64,000 bases of DNA from MFD09286-c1 sp963701015 (GTDB lineage Bacteria; Bacteroidota; Bacteroidia; Bacteroidales; DTGW01). Positions 36,530 to 46,956 of this stretch are shown one piece after another; the first letter of the stretch is position 1; every line of letters starts with the position of its first letter. The stretch spans positions 2,356,001-2,420,000 of the forward strand of contig OY969556.1 of the NCBI GenBank assembly GCA_963701015.1, given 5' to 3'. The notes under the pieces were generated by a model. It did not search any database and had not been told where the DNA came from. It worked only from the letters and a program-made list of their open reading frames with translations. The translations under genes were made by a program, and so were the position numbers.

Positions 36530-39500
36530 TATTTTTTAGAATGAAATAAAGTTACATTGCCTGTTTTCGCAAAAGACTTCCCTGATGAATAAACGCCTGT
36601 AACTTTCCAAACATAAACATCCTGTTTGCATAAACTGCCTTTATAATAGCCGTCCCATCCAATAGTTTTATCATTACTTGAAAACAGTAATTGTCCCCAA
36701 CTATTATATATCTCAAGGTGATATTCGGTAACGCCAGCTGTTACAGGAGAAAATATTTTATTGCTCACATCATTTTCACTGCTATTCCCGCCTATCGGAC
36801 CGCTCATGTTTGGCATAAATGCATTTGGATAAGATATTTTTCCACCTATAACAGGTTCAACCGGAGTATTTAGTGTATATGAATTTTTGCAATCATTTAT
36901 TGAAACCACTGTCAGTGTTATATAATATTTTCCACCATATTGGTATATATGTGCAGGACGCTGATTATTAGAGGTTGTACTATCCCCAAAGTTCCAGTTA
37001 TATTGTTCCCCACCTTCAACTGTATCTGGATATAAAGGAATGCAAAAAACTGAATCGTCGGGAATTTCAGGATTCAATGGAACAGCATAAAAGCTTGCAG
37101 ATGGAAGGTTATACACTGTTAAAACAGTATCAATAAAATAGGAATTTCCATTAAAATCTTTTGTTGAAAACCTCACTCTAATATCACCCGATTGGTAAAA
37201 TGTATGTTGAACAGATACTCCAGCAGCTTTAACACCATCACCAAAATCCCAGGTGTCAAAAGTAGTATCATTATATAACGAAATGTCTTTAAAATTAACG
37301 GTTAACGGAGGACAGCCAGAACTGCTATCAACTGAAATTTTTAATACCGGTGTAGGAGCAATAATTACAATTGTTTGAAAACTTGAATCGGCGCACCCTT
37401 CGCTATTTTTAACATTTTGTGAAATGGTATATTTGCCCCATTTATTATAGGTATAATCAGTCGGGGAAATTAAATTTGATGTTCCGATGTTATCGCCAAA
37501 TGTCCATGAATATAAATCACCAGGATTATTTACTGCTTTATTTGAAATTGAAATTGTAGTATTAGGATATTTTTGACTTACAGGACTTGCAGAAAATAAC
37601 GACTTAGCCTTTCCGGGAATTGTAATAGTAACTGTTGTAGAATCGCTACAACCAAACTGTGAAACTGAAATAAGCTTAACATAATACGAAGTATCCCCAG
37701 TTCCGGAATTGTCTAGTGTTTTCTGGTATTTTGTTGTACTAACATTAATCCTGTTGCCACTGCCAAAATCCCAAGTATAAGTTGCCTGTTTTTCAGGAGG
37801 TGCCCAAAAATTAAATTTCGCCGGAGGGCAAAGTTGAATTGTATCAATTAAAAAGCTTGTTTGAGGCTTAGGATAAATGGTAACAACCTGTTCGGCAGAA
37901 GTGTCGCGACATTGGTGTAAAAGTGTAGAAGTTATAAGCTTTATCGTAAAATAAAGCGGGTATATATTATTATTTTGAAAAATCTTCACAACAGAATCAA
38001 CAGTTGATGAAGTCCCATCACCAAAATCCCAATTAAACAATATACCTGAAGAAGGTTGTGATGTTGAAACAAAATGAACGGTATCAGGGCCACAATTTGG
38101 TTTTGAATTCAAATCAGAAGTAAAGGATGTTACCGGTGCCTGATAAATTGTAACATTAGAGATTGCCGTATCAGCACAGCCAGTTCCTGTTGAAGCTATT
38201 AAAGTTACATTTAAAACTGTATCGTGGTTTGATTTATTAACATAAGTATGAATAGTATCCTTTGACCCGGAAATTATTCCATCGCCAAAATACCATTTAT
38301 AGGAAGTTGCAGTATCTGTTTTATTAATAAAGCTAATTGACAAGGGAGGGCAACCAGCAGTATTCATAGGTGTGAAATCGGCTTTTGGTTTGCGACTTAT
38401 AAAAAGTGTTTGTATAACTGAATCAATACATATCCCTGATATTACTTTCAATTTAATTGTTTGGTTCCCAAAAGTGTTAAATACATGGTTAAAACTTTGC
38501 AATGTATCAGCAGTACCATCGCTCATGGTCCGATAAACGACTTACTTTTGAAACATAAGTAGATGTATCTTTAATTGCACATAATACTCCTTCGCAGACT
38601 GAAGTAGAAACAATTCCGGGTATTGGAGTAACGGGGATATTAAGAGCTTGAGTTTGTGTGGTAGAACAACCGCTATCATTTTTTACAGTTAGACTAATGT
38701 TATAATTCCCTCCTTTTTTATATTGTAATGACGGAGGACTACCTTTAACATTGCTAGTATCTCCATTTCCAAAGTCCCAATGATAGGATAAAATGTTAAC
38801 TGTGCTTTTTGTTGTATCTGAAAATGAAACTGTCATTGTATCGCAACTTGAATTATATCCTAACTTAAAGCCAGTATTGGGAGAATCAAGCACTTTCACT
38901 GTAGTATCAATATTTCGATTACAACTATTATTGGAATTATTAATTTGAATATTTAATTTAACAGTATCCATCCCAACAGTTGTATAATTATGAGTTGGTG
39001 TACCTGATGCAGATTTTGGAGAATTATCGCCAAAATCCCAGGAGTAGGTATAATTTACACCAACAGGTCCATTTTTAAGATTAAATTGAATTCCTTCATT
39101 TTTACACGCAGGTAGAATATAATTAATTTCGGGTTTAAAATTAATAATCCTAACCATTGAAGTGGTTGAACTTGGAGCACATCCTCCTGTGTCTCTCATT
39201 GTCACAGTATAAGTTGTGTCATTTCCTGCATATATATAGGTGTGATTTATTGTTGAAGTAGAATCAGCATTTCTGGTAATCATTGTGGAATCGCCGTCGC
39301 CAAAATTCCAAAAAATACTTCGTGTTTTTTCTGAAGAAATTCCATTGTTTGTTGAATTTTCAGATAATACAACAGTCCCATTACAAGAAATTGCAGGGTT
39401 AATACCAAAACTTGCTAAATCTGGTGAACCAATATAAAATGGTTCGGTTATATTTGGACCTGGTTTGCCATTTTTGTAAACTGCTGTAATGGAAATAATA

Positions 39501-39775
39501 AATGAACCTGAACTATTAAAATAATGTTTTATTTCTTCATTAATACTATCTACAGTCTGGATATGAGTATTGCCATCTCCAAAATCCCATAATATATGGT
39601 CGGTTGAAGCTAGAGTAGCTGAATCAAGAGATAAAATGGCTGCAGCCCAGGAGGGTGAACAACTTTCAGATTGACCAACCCAATTAAAATTAATTCCACC
39701 AGATGAAGAACCAGCAGAAATATTCTGCATAATCAACTGCAATAGTAGCAATACTATTAATAGTTTAGGTTTCAA
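36529..39775 (-). CDS. Multi-PKD surface protein with CHU_C (gliding-associated) C-terminus, one-base frameshift
   Basis: 1081 residues after one extra base is removed at 38532, which restores a SRLWTMSDGTADT PKD motif. A signal peptide (start TTG at 39775) is followed by at least nine PKD-like repeats, recognised by W-D/Y/T-F-G-D/S-G motifs such as WDFGDGNTH, WNFGDGDST, WDFGDNSPK, WDFGNGDTS, WYFGDGIIS, WDFGDGTSS, WDFGDGVKA and WNFGDSTTS. It ends in a CHU_C domain (SYPNAFMPN ... WGQLLF ... DVYVWKVTG), the type B signal for type IX secretion. Probable surface adhesin. Gene order PKD then PorP/SprF is conserved in gliding bacteria. Confidence 0.9.
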
Positions 39776-39957
39776 TTTTGGGTAATTTAGGTGTCAAATA
39801 TTTTGCAATTTATAAAAAAAGTTACATTGTCTATATGTAAACTTTTACTCTACAAAAAAGTTGTGGGATTTGTCAGATATTTTATAAGGATTGCATTTAT
39901 TGTCTAACCAAAGAATTCTTAAAAATGCTTGTCAATAAAATTATCCAATCTTCAAAA

Positions 39958-40010
39958 AAAAATAAAAAACCCATTTCATTAACACTTTAATATGTAATAA
40001 CAAAATGGGT
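39958..40010 (-). terminator. Rho-independent terminator after glyA
   Basis: On the minus strand ACCCATTT (40010-40003) pairs with AAATGGGT (39976-39969), followed by TTTTTTATTTTTTT. The loop is long (26 bases), but the position 30 bases past the glyA stop and the T tract support it. The rest of 39776-40039 is AT-rich with no gene. Confidence 0.65.
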
Positions 40011-40039
40011 GTATAAATTTTTAAAGAACTAAAAGTTTA

Positions 40040-41320
40040 TTACCAGGCGAATAATGGATAATTTGCCATTAATTTATTTACCTTGTTTCTAACATCGGTA
40101 ATTACTGTTTCGTTTTCGATATTTAAAATTACCTCATCAATCAGGTCAACTACTTTAACAATGACATCTTCCTTAACCCCTCGTGTAGTAATTGCAGGGG
40201 TGCCAACTCTGAAGCCCGATGTTTGGAAAGGTGATCGGGTATCAAAAGGAACCATATTTTTATTCAACGTAATATCGGCCTTAACCAAAGCATTTTCAGC
40301 CTGTTTCCCATTTACATCAGGCGCTTTTGTCCTTAAATCTATAAGCATGGAATGATTATCCGTTCCGCCTGAAATAACTTTATAACCTTTCCCAACAAAA
40401 GCATTTGCCATTACTTTGGCATTTTTCAACACCTGTTCTATATAAACTTTGTAATTATCAGTAAGTGCTTCGCCAAATGAAACTGCTTTAGCAGCAATAA
40501 CATGTTCGAGTGGGCCACCTTGTATGCCAGGGAAAACTGCAGAGTCTAACAAAGCTGACATGGTTTTTAATTCACCTTTGGGTGTTTTATAGCCCCATGG
40601 ATTCTCGAAATCCTTACCAATCATAATCATTCCACCACGAGGACCACGAAGGGTTTTATGTGTTGTGGTTGTAACAATGTGGCAATGAGGGAAAGGATGA
40701 GTAAGAAAACCTTTTGCAATTAAACCCGCAGGATGCGCAATATCAGCCATTAAAATTGCACCAACCTCGTCTGCAATTTCGCGCATACGCTTAAAGTCCC
40801 AATCGCGAGAATAAGCAGAAGCTCCTGCAATAATCAGTTTTGGCTTATGCTGGCGTGCAAGATTTGCCATTTGGTCATAATCAACTCTTTCAGTATCTGG
40901 ATTAAGGTTATATTCTATTGGATTATATAATATGCCTGAGAAATTGACGGCTGAACCATGTGTAAGATGCCCTCCATGCGATAAATTAAGACCAAGGAAT
41001 GTATCACCAGGTTTAAGTACAGCTAGCATAACTGCTGCATTTGCCTGAGCACCAGAATGCGGTTGAACATTTACCCATTCTGCATTGAAAAGCTTTTTAG
41101 CACGATCAATTGCCAGTCCTTCGACTTCATCAATTATTTGACAACCGCCATAATATCTTTTACCAATATAACCTTCGGCATATTTGTTGGTCAACCACGA
41201 GCCCATTGCCTGCATTACCTGATCACTTACAAAGTTTTCAGAAGCTATGAGTTCAACACCATGCAACTGGCGTTGATGTTCCTTTTCAATTAAATCGAAT
41301 AAAATTTTGTCGCGTTCCAT
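40040..41320 (-). CDS. glyA: Serine hydroxymethyltransferase
   Basis: 426 residues. ELIASENF near residue 23, YAEGYIGKRYYGG near 48, VNVQPHSGAQAN near 83, and the PLP lysine Lys222 in TTTTHKTLRGPRGG are all standard. It converts serine and tetrahydrofolate to glycine and methylene-tetrahydrofolate. Single-gene unit between a terminator and a candidate promoter. Confidence 0.98.
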   Translation of the reverse strand: MERDKILFDLIEKEHQRQLHGVELIASENFVSDQVMQAMGSWLTNKYAEGYIGKRYYGGCQIIDEVEGLAIDRAKKLFNAEWVNVQPHSGAQANAAVMLAVLKPGDTFLGLNLSHGGHLTHGSAVNFSGILYNPIEYNLNPDTERVDYDQMANLARQHKPKLIIAGASAYSRDWDFKRMREIADEVGAILMADIAHPAGLIAKGFLTHPFPHCHIVTTTTHKTLRGPRGGMIMIGKDFENPWGYKTPKGELKTMSALLDSAVFPGIQGGPLEHVIAAKAVSFGEALTDNYKVYIEQVLKNAKVMANAFVGKGYKVISGGTDNHSMLIDLRTKAPDVNGKQAENALVKADITLNKNMVPFDTRSPFQTSGFRVGTPAITTRGVKEDVIVKVVDLIDEVILNIENETVITDVRNKVNKLMANYPLFAW

Positions 41321-41341
41321 TAATTTTTATTTTTATAGCCA

Positions 41342-41349
41342 CAAAATTA
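41342..41349 (-). promoter_or_regulatory. Candidate -7 promoter element of glyA
   Basis: Minus strand TAATTTTG, an exact TAnnTTTG match 22 bases upstream of the glyA ATG. Confidence 0.4.
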
Positions 41350-41492
41350 ACAGATTGAACTTAGAAAAAAAAATTACAATCTGAATCGAAAATCCAGATT
41401 ATGTCCAAATTAATTAAAGTAACAGGTTTATGCTCTATCTAAAATTATCAATAGTTATTGACAATTGAAATATAACTTATAAATAATAAATT

Positions 41493-42311
41493 TTAGTATT
41501 GTTCTTTTTCATTTGGGAAGTCCCTTGATTTTACATCGCTGATATAATGCTGCACCGCTCCTGTCATTTCATCAAATAAATTGTGATAACGACGAAGAAA
41601 GCGTGGCGAAAATTCCGTTGTAATACCAAGCATATCATGAATTACCAGAACTTGTCCATCAACCTCCCTGCCTGCACCAATTCCAATTATTGGAATTTTT
41701 AACTCGTGTGAAACTTTCCCACCTAATTCTGAAGGAATTTTTTCAAGTACAATACTAAAGCAACCCAATTCTTCCAATAATTTTGCATCGGAAAGCAGTT
41801 TATTTGCTTCAACTTCTTCTTTTGCACGGACAATATATGTTCCAAATTTATGGATAGATTGAGGCATTAATCCCAAATGTCCCATCACCGGTATCCCAGC
41901 TGACAAAATCCTTTCAACCGATTCTTTAATTTCTTCACCACCTTCTAATTTTACAGCACCTGCACCAGTTTCTTTCATAATTCGAATGGCAGAGTTTAAT
42001 GCCTCTTTTGAATTACCCTGATAAGTGCCGAAAGGCAGATCGCAGACAACTAAGGCCCTGGTTACGCCTCTTACTACAGAAGCTGCATGGTAAATCATTT
42101 CATTTAAAGTTATAGGCAAAGTTGTGTCGTAGCCTGCCATAACATTTGAAGCGGAATCGCCTACCAGAATTACATCTATTCCAGCCTGATCGAGAATTTT
42201 AGCGGTTGAAAAATCATAACCAGTTAACATTGAGATTTTTTCGCCACGCAATTTCATTTCAATTAATTTATGCGTGGTCACTTTTTTAATATCTGCACTA
42301 TGCACCGACAT
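41493..42311 (-). CDS. panB: 3-methyl-2-oxobutanoate hydroxymethyltransferase
   Basis: 272 residues. KISMLTGYDFSTAKILDQAG near residue 25, VGDSASNVMAGYDTTLPITL near 50 (metal ligands and substrate loop), DLPFGTYQ, VKLEGG, PVMGHLGLMPQ and GIGAG match PanB throughout. It uses methylene-tetrahydrofolate to make ketopantoate, the first step of pantothenate synthesis; its one-carbon donor is produced by the neighbouring glyA. No panC or panD is in the window. Confidence 0.97.
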   Translation of the reverse strand: MSVHSADIKKVTTHKLIEMKLRGEKISMLTGYDFSTAKILDQAGIDVILVGDSASNVMAGYDTTLPITLNEMIYHAASVVRGVTRALVVCDLPFGTYQGNSKEALNSAIRIMKETGAGAVKLEGGEEIKESVERILSAGIPVMGHLGLMPQSIHKFGTYIVRAKEEVEANKLLSDAKLLEELGCFSIVLEKIPSELGGKVSHELKIPIIGIGAGREVDGQVLVIHDMLGITTEFSPRFLRRYHNLFDEMTGAVQHYISDVKSRDFPNEKEQY

Positions 42312-42578
42312 AATATTGGAATTTCAAATTAAACAGTAATGCAAAGTTGGAAAATATTATTTAGGTTTTGAATTATTCATTGAAAATATATTTTACTATC
42401 ATCATTTTAAAACACAGGATTTAACTTAAATTATGTCTTTTTGTCAGTGCATCTGTTTGTCATGTCTGATAATATTTATGGCTTGTGTCATAATTTCATA
42501 TTGACTAAACGAATTTTCAACTGGCATAATGATTGATATAAAAAGTGAAAAGCGAATTAATTAAAATTAATAAATATT

Positions 42579-44501
42579 ATGGGCAAAATTATTGGAATCG
42601 ACTTAGGAACTACAAACTCTTGTGTTGCAGTGATGGAAGGAAATGAACCTGTTGTTATTGCTAATAGCGAAGGTAAACGTACAACGCCTTCAATAGTAGC
42701 ATTTACAGAAAATGGCGAAAGGAAAGTTGGCGACCCTGCAAAACGTCAGGCAATTACAAATCCTAAAAAGACTGTATATTCAATCAAACGATTCATGGGT
42801 GAAGGTTTCGACCGTGTAACCAAAGAAATCCAAAGGGTACCTTATGATGTTGTAAAAGGAGATAACAATACTCCTCGCGTTGTTATTGACGATCGTAAAT
42901 ATTCACCTCAGGAAATTTCAGCTATGGTCCTTCAGAAAATGAAAAAAACTGCTGAAGATTTTTTAGGCCAGGAAATTACGGAAGCTGTAATTACAGTTCC
43001 AGCATATTTTAGCGATGCACAACGTCAGGCAACCAAAGAAGCTGGTGAAATTGCAGGTTTGAATGTTCGCAGGATTATCAACGAACCAACTGCAGCTGCT
43101 TTGGCATATGGATTGGATAAAAAACATTTGGATATGAAAGTTGCCGTTTTTGATTTGGGTGGCGGTACATTTGATATATCTGTTCTGGAATTGGGCGAAG
43201 GTGTTTTTGAAGTAAAATCGACTAATGGAGATACACATTTGGGCGGTGACGATTTTGACCAAATGATAATGAATTGGTTAGCCGATGATTTTAAGAAAGA
43301 CGAAGGCATTGATTTGCGTTTCGACCCAATGGCTTTACAGCGTTTGAAAGAAGCATCTGAAAAAGCTAAAATTGAACTTTCAAGCACTACCTCAACTGAA
43401 ATAAATTTACCTTATATAATGCCTGTTAATGGTATTCCAAAGCATTTGGTTAAAACGTTAACACGTGCACAATTCGAAAAGTTAGTTGATCCTCTTGTTC
43501 AGGCAACAATTGAACCATGCCGAAAAGCATTGGCCGATGCAGGTTTAAAAGCATCAGATATAAATGAAGTAATATTGGTTGGTGGTTCAACCCGTATTCC
43601 TGTAGTTCAGAAAATTGTTGAAGATTTCTTTGGACGAGTTCCTTCTAAGGGTGTTAATCCTGATGAAGTTGTTGCAGTTGGCGCTGCTATTCAGGGAGGT
43701 GTGTTGACCGGTGAAGTTAAGGATGTGTTATTACTTGATGTTACCCCACTTTCATTGGGAATTGAAACTATGGGTGGAGTGATGACAAAATTGATTGAAT
43801 CGAATACAACCATTCCGACTAAAAAATCAGAAACGTTTACCACTGCATCGGATAATCAGCCTTCTGTAGAAATTCATATTTTGCAAGGCGAAAGACCTAT
43901 GGCAAGTGGCAACAAAACAATTGGCCGCTTTCACTTAGACGGTTTACCACCTGCACCACGTGGAATTCCTCAAATTGAAGTAAGTTTCGATATTGATGCA
44001 AACGGTATTCTGCATGTTTCAGCCAAGGATAAGGCAACCGGAAAATCACAGAGTATTCGTATTGAAGCATCTTCAGGACTTACCGATGCTGAAATTAAAC
44101 GCATGCGCGACGAAGCTAAGGCCAATGAAGAAACTGACAGACTGGCCAAGGAAAAAATTGACAAACTCAATCATGCTGATAGTTTGGTTTTCCAAACCGA
44201 AAAACAATTACATGAATTTGGTGATAAAATTCCGGCTGACAAAAAAGCGCCAATTGAAGCTGCCTTAAACAAATTGAAAGAGGCACAAAAAAGTCAGGAT
44301 ATTGCAGCAATTGATCAGGCAACAGCTGAATTAAATACTGTATGGCAAACCGCTTCGGAAGAAATGTACAAAGCAGGTCAGTCACAACCCAACCCGGGAG
44401 CTGAACAACCAACTGGAGGAAATGCCAATGCAAATTCTGGCTCTGCAAAGGGTGCAAAAGATTCGGAAGTTACCGATGTTGATTTTGAAGAAGTAAAGTA
44501 A
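42579..44501 (+). CDS. dnaK: Chaperone DnaK (Hsp70)
   Basis: 640 residues. N-terminal IGIDLGTTNSCVAVMEG, the ATPase motifs VFDLGGGTFDISVLELG and VGGSTRIP, the linker VLLLDVTPLSLGIET, a substrate-binding domain and a flexible C-terminus ending in VTDVDFEEVK, close to the usual DVDFEEVK tail. It folds and protects proteins with DnaJ and GrpE, neither of which is adjacent. The 267 bases upstream contain no recognised CIRCE-type inverted repeat and hold no gene. Followed by a strong terminator. Confidence 0.98.
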   Translation: MGKIIGIDLGTTNSCVAVMEGNEPVVIANSEGKRTTPSIVAFTENGERKVGDPAKRQAITNPKKTVYSIKRFMGEGFDRVTKEIQRVPYDVVKGDNNTPRVVIDDRKYSPQEISAMVLQKMKKTAEDFLGQEITEAVITVPAYFSDAQRQATKEAGEIAGLNVRRIINEPTAAALAYGLDKKHLDMKVAVFDLGGGTFDISVLELGEGVFEVKSTNGDTHLGGDDFDQMIMNWLADDFKKDEGIDLRFDPMALQRLKEASEKAKIELSSTTSTEINLPYIMPVNGIPKHLVKTLTRAQFEKLVDPLVQATIEPCRKALADAGLKASDINEVILVGGSTRIPVVQKIVEDFFGRVPSKGVNPDEVVAVGAAIQGGVLTGEVKDVLLLDVTPLSLGIETMGGVMTKLIESNTTIPTKKSETFTTASDNQPSVEIHILQGERPMASGNKTIGRFHLDGLPPAPRGIPQIEVSFDIDANGILHVSAKDKATGKSQSIRIEASSGLTDAEIKRMRDEAKANEETDRLAKEKIDKLNHADSLVFQTEKQLHEFGDKIPADKKAPIEAALNKLKEAQKSQDIAAIDQATAELNTVWQTASEEMYKAGQSQPNPGAEQPTGGNANANSGSAKGAKDSEVTDVDFEEVK

Positions 44502-44519
44502 TTATATTATAAATTTATA

Positions 44520-44553
44520 GAAAGACCGGCTCAATTTGCCGGTCTTTCTTTTT
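44520..44553 (+). terminator. Rho-independent terminator after dnaK
   Basis: An 11-base perfect stem, GAAAGACCGGC (44520-44530) with GCCGGTCTTTC (44538-44548), seven-base loop, then TTTTTC. It sits directly before the stop of the convergent small gene. Confidence 0.9.
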
Positions 44554-44777
44554 CATGAACCTTTACTTGAATTAGCTGCAACCCAGAATAAAAGTGTGAA
44601 AGCTGAAATAAAATAAGGAAAAATACCATACAATGTATCCGAAACACTATGTGAATGCTTATCAATTGCAATAAATACTGTAATACAAAATGCTACAATT
44701 AAAACAGTAAATATTGCACCAATAATGGAAATAGGATAATATATTAATCCATATTTCTTAAACCAATTGTACTTCAT
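44553..44777 (-). CDS. Small membrane protein of unknown function
   Basis: 74 residues, basic N-terminus (MKYNWFKKYG) then two membrane segments at about 12-34 and 50-68. Not a recognised family. It occupies the gap between dnaK and the small outer-membrane-type gene, in the opposite direction to both. Confidence 0.55.
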   Translation of the reverse strand: MKYNWFKKYGLIYYPISIIGAIFTVLIVAFCITVFIAIDKHSHSVSDTLYGIFPYFISAFTLLFWVAANSSKGS

Positions 44778-44876
44778 AACTTTATTTTTATCTTAAAATT
44801 AATGAACATTTTTTTGAAAAATTTGATTTTTTAAATTCTTTCTCTATTTTTATTTGATATTTTAATTAATTAAAAA

Positions 44877-45416
44877 ATGAAAAGACTAATAATATTTATC
44901 ACGGTAATAATTGGCTTCATTTCAACAAATGATGCACAAGTATTTAATTCAGATGTGATTTTAAAGAAAAGTGGAATGTTCCTTGGTGTTGAACCGGTAG
45001 TTTTGACTTCTGATAAAGATTTAATGGTTTTTATTGATGGAGGTTACGGTATAAAATCGGGTATTAATCTCGATTTAAAAGCAGGTTTTGGTGGAGGAGG
45101 TTATTTTGGCGCCGATTTAAAATGGGCATTATTCAACCATGTATCTTTAAATACAGGATTGTTATACACCAACAATGTTATGGGATTAAATGGTTGCCTG
45201 AACCTTTCCATTCCAATTCGTTCGAGTATAAGGATTCTTACTGGCGCCCACCTGAATGTAGATTTTGATAAAAGCAAAGTGCAAACACCGTTTTGGATTC
45301 CCGTTGGTGTAGACATAGGTTTAAGAAAATATATGGGTTTAATACTTGAAGGCGAAATTGGTATTAATGATGCTGCTTCAAGCTTATTTGGTGGTGGATT
45401 AGTGTTTTATTTCTAA
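44877..45416 (+). CDS. Outer-membrane beta-barrel-like protein of unknown function
   Basis: 179 residues. Signal peptide (residues 1-20, cleavage near NDAQ), then alternating glycine- and aromatic-rich strands (FIDGGYGIKSGINLDLKAGF, HVSLNTGLLY, GLILEGEIGI) and a terminal phenylalanine preceded by GGGLVFYF, as expected of a small eight-stranded barrel. No family named. It precedes hydG by about 100 bases in the same direction. Confidence 0.65.
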   Translation: MKRLIIFITVIIGFISTNDAQVFNSDVILKKSGMFLGVEPVVLTSDKDLMVFIDGGYGIKSGINLDLKAGFGGGGYFGADLKWALFNHVSLNTGLLYTNNVMGLNGCLNLSIPIRSSIRILTGAHLNVDFDKSKVQTPFWIPVGVDIGLRKYMGLILEGEIGINDAASSLFGGGLVFYF

Positions 45417-45519
45417 AATATTTTTTAGCTATACTGCTTGTTAAAATTTTCTTGCATACGATGAGATTGTTATTCAATTTCAAGTAACTTTGCACGATGA
45501 TTGGTTGAAGCGTACTGCA

Positions 45520-46944
45520 ATGATTTATAATCCACAAAAATACCGTATTCCGGACGAACGGATGAAACCGTTTATTGATGCCGATGAAATTAGAGAAATA
45601 CTTGAAAAAGCCCATCCTGATAAAGCAAAAGTAAAAGATATAATTCAGAAATCGCTTGAAAAACATCGATTGACACTTGAAGAAACAGCTACACTAGTTA
45701 ATACAACTGATGCCGAATCTGTTGAACAAATAAAACAGGGCGCAAAAGAGCTGAAAGAAAAAATTTACGGAAAAAGAATTGTTTTATTTGCACCGCTATA
45801 TGTTGGCAGTTTATGTATCAATAATTGCAAATACTGCGGGTTTCGTGTTTCAAATACAAACCAGGAACGTGTTTCTCTTTCTTCCGAAGATTTAATTGCT
45901 GAAGTAAAAGCGCTTGAAGATACAGGTCAGAAAAGACTTATTTTGGTTTATGGCGAGCATCCGCGATACAGCGCTAAATTTATCCACGATTCTGTTAAGA
46001 CTGTTTACAGCGTGAAGAAAGGGAATGGTGAAATCCGCAGGGTAAATATAAACGCAGCACCATTAGATGTGGAAGGTTTTCGATTGGTTAAAGAGGCAGG
46101 AATTGGAACCTACCAAATATTCCAGGAAACTTATCATGAACCATCCTATAAATTTTTTCATCCTTCGGGGCCAAAACAATATTACGATTGGCGCTTAACT
46201 GCTCTCGATCGTGCACAGGAAGCCGGAATTGATGATGTTGGTATAGGTGCATTATTTGGATTGTACGACTGGCGTTTTGAAGTGCTTGGATTAATGCGAC
46301 ATGTAAACCACTTCGAGGCAAGTTATAATGTTGGACCACATACTATTTCATTTCCACGTCTCAAAAATGCCTCTCAACTTTCAATTGAAAATAAATATTT
46401 TGTTAACGATCATGATTTTACAAAGCTGGTAGCAATACTCAGGCTTGCTGTTCCATATACCGGACTTATTTTAACAGCTCGTGAACCGGCTGAAATTCGT
46501 GATGAAATATTGCAGTATGGCGTTAGCCAAATTGATGGTGGAACTAAAATTGAACTAAAAGGTTATTCTTCCGTTGAAGCTGAGCAAAATCTGGATAAGG
46601 AGCAATTTCAAATTAATGACAACCGATCGTTAAACGAAATAATCAACGAATTGATTAAAATGAACCTCATTCCTTCGTTTTGCACATCGTGTTATAGGCA
46701 AGGCAGGACTGGCGAACATTTTATGGAATTTTCGGTACCAGGCTTTATCAAACGATTCTGCCAACCCAATGCAATTTTAACTTTGGCTGAATACTTGGAA
46801 GATTATGCTCCGGCTGACACTAAAAAATTAGGTTATAGTTTAATTGAAAAAGAACTCGCATCAATGGAACCCGATGGGTTTCATGAAAAGCTGGTTGAAA
46901 GGCTTGGCCAAATTAAACAAGGTAAGCGCGATTTGTATTTTTAA
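45520..46944 (+). CDS. hydG: [FeFe]-hydrogenase maturase HydG
   Basis: 474 residues from the ATG at 45520 (an in-frame TTG at 45490 would add ten residues). The radical-SAM cluster motif is C-x3-C-x2-C (Cys99, 103, 106: CINNCKYC), and the C-terminal cluster motif C-x2-C-x22-C, special to HydG, is present (CTSCYRQGRTG ... FC). HydG cleaves tyrosine to give the CO and cyanide ligands of the hydrogenase active site. The paired motifs distinguish it from ThiH, which lacks the second cluster motif. No hydE, hydF or hydrogenase gene is nearby. Confidence 0.93.
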   Translation: MIYNPQKYRIPDERMKPFIDADEIREILEKAHPDKAKVKDIIQKSLEKHRLTLEETATLVNTTDAESVEQIKQGAKELKEKIYGKRIVLFAPLYVGSLCINNCKYCGFRVSNTNQERVSLSSEDLIAEVKALEDTGQKRLILVYGEHPRYSAKFIHDSVKTVYSVKKGNGEIRRVNINAAPLDVEGFRLVKEAGIGTYQIFQETYHEPSYKFFHPSGPKQYYDWRLTALDRAQEAGIDDVGIGALFGLYDWRFEVLGLMRHVNHFEASYNVGPHTISFPRLKNASQLSIENKYFVNDHDFTKLVAILRLAVPYTGLILTAREPAEIRDEILQYGVSQIDGGTKIELKGYSSVEAEQNLDKEQFQINDNRSLNEIINELIKMNLIPSFCTSCYRQGRTGEHFMEFSVPGFIKRFCQPNAILTLAEYLEDYAPADTKKLGYSLIEKELASMEPDGFHEKLVERLGQIKQGKRDLYF

Positions 46945-46956
46945 GAAACGACTATT

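Noticed and set aside
42312..42578. Heat-shock operator (CIRCE) or clean promoter ahead of dnaK
   Set aside because: No TTAGCACTC-N9-GAGTGCTAA-type inverted repeat and no well-spaced TTG/TAnnTTTG pair found.
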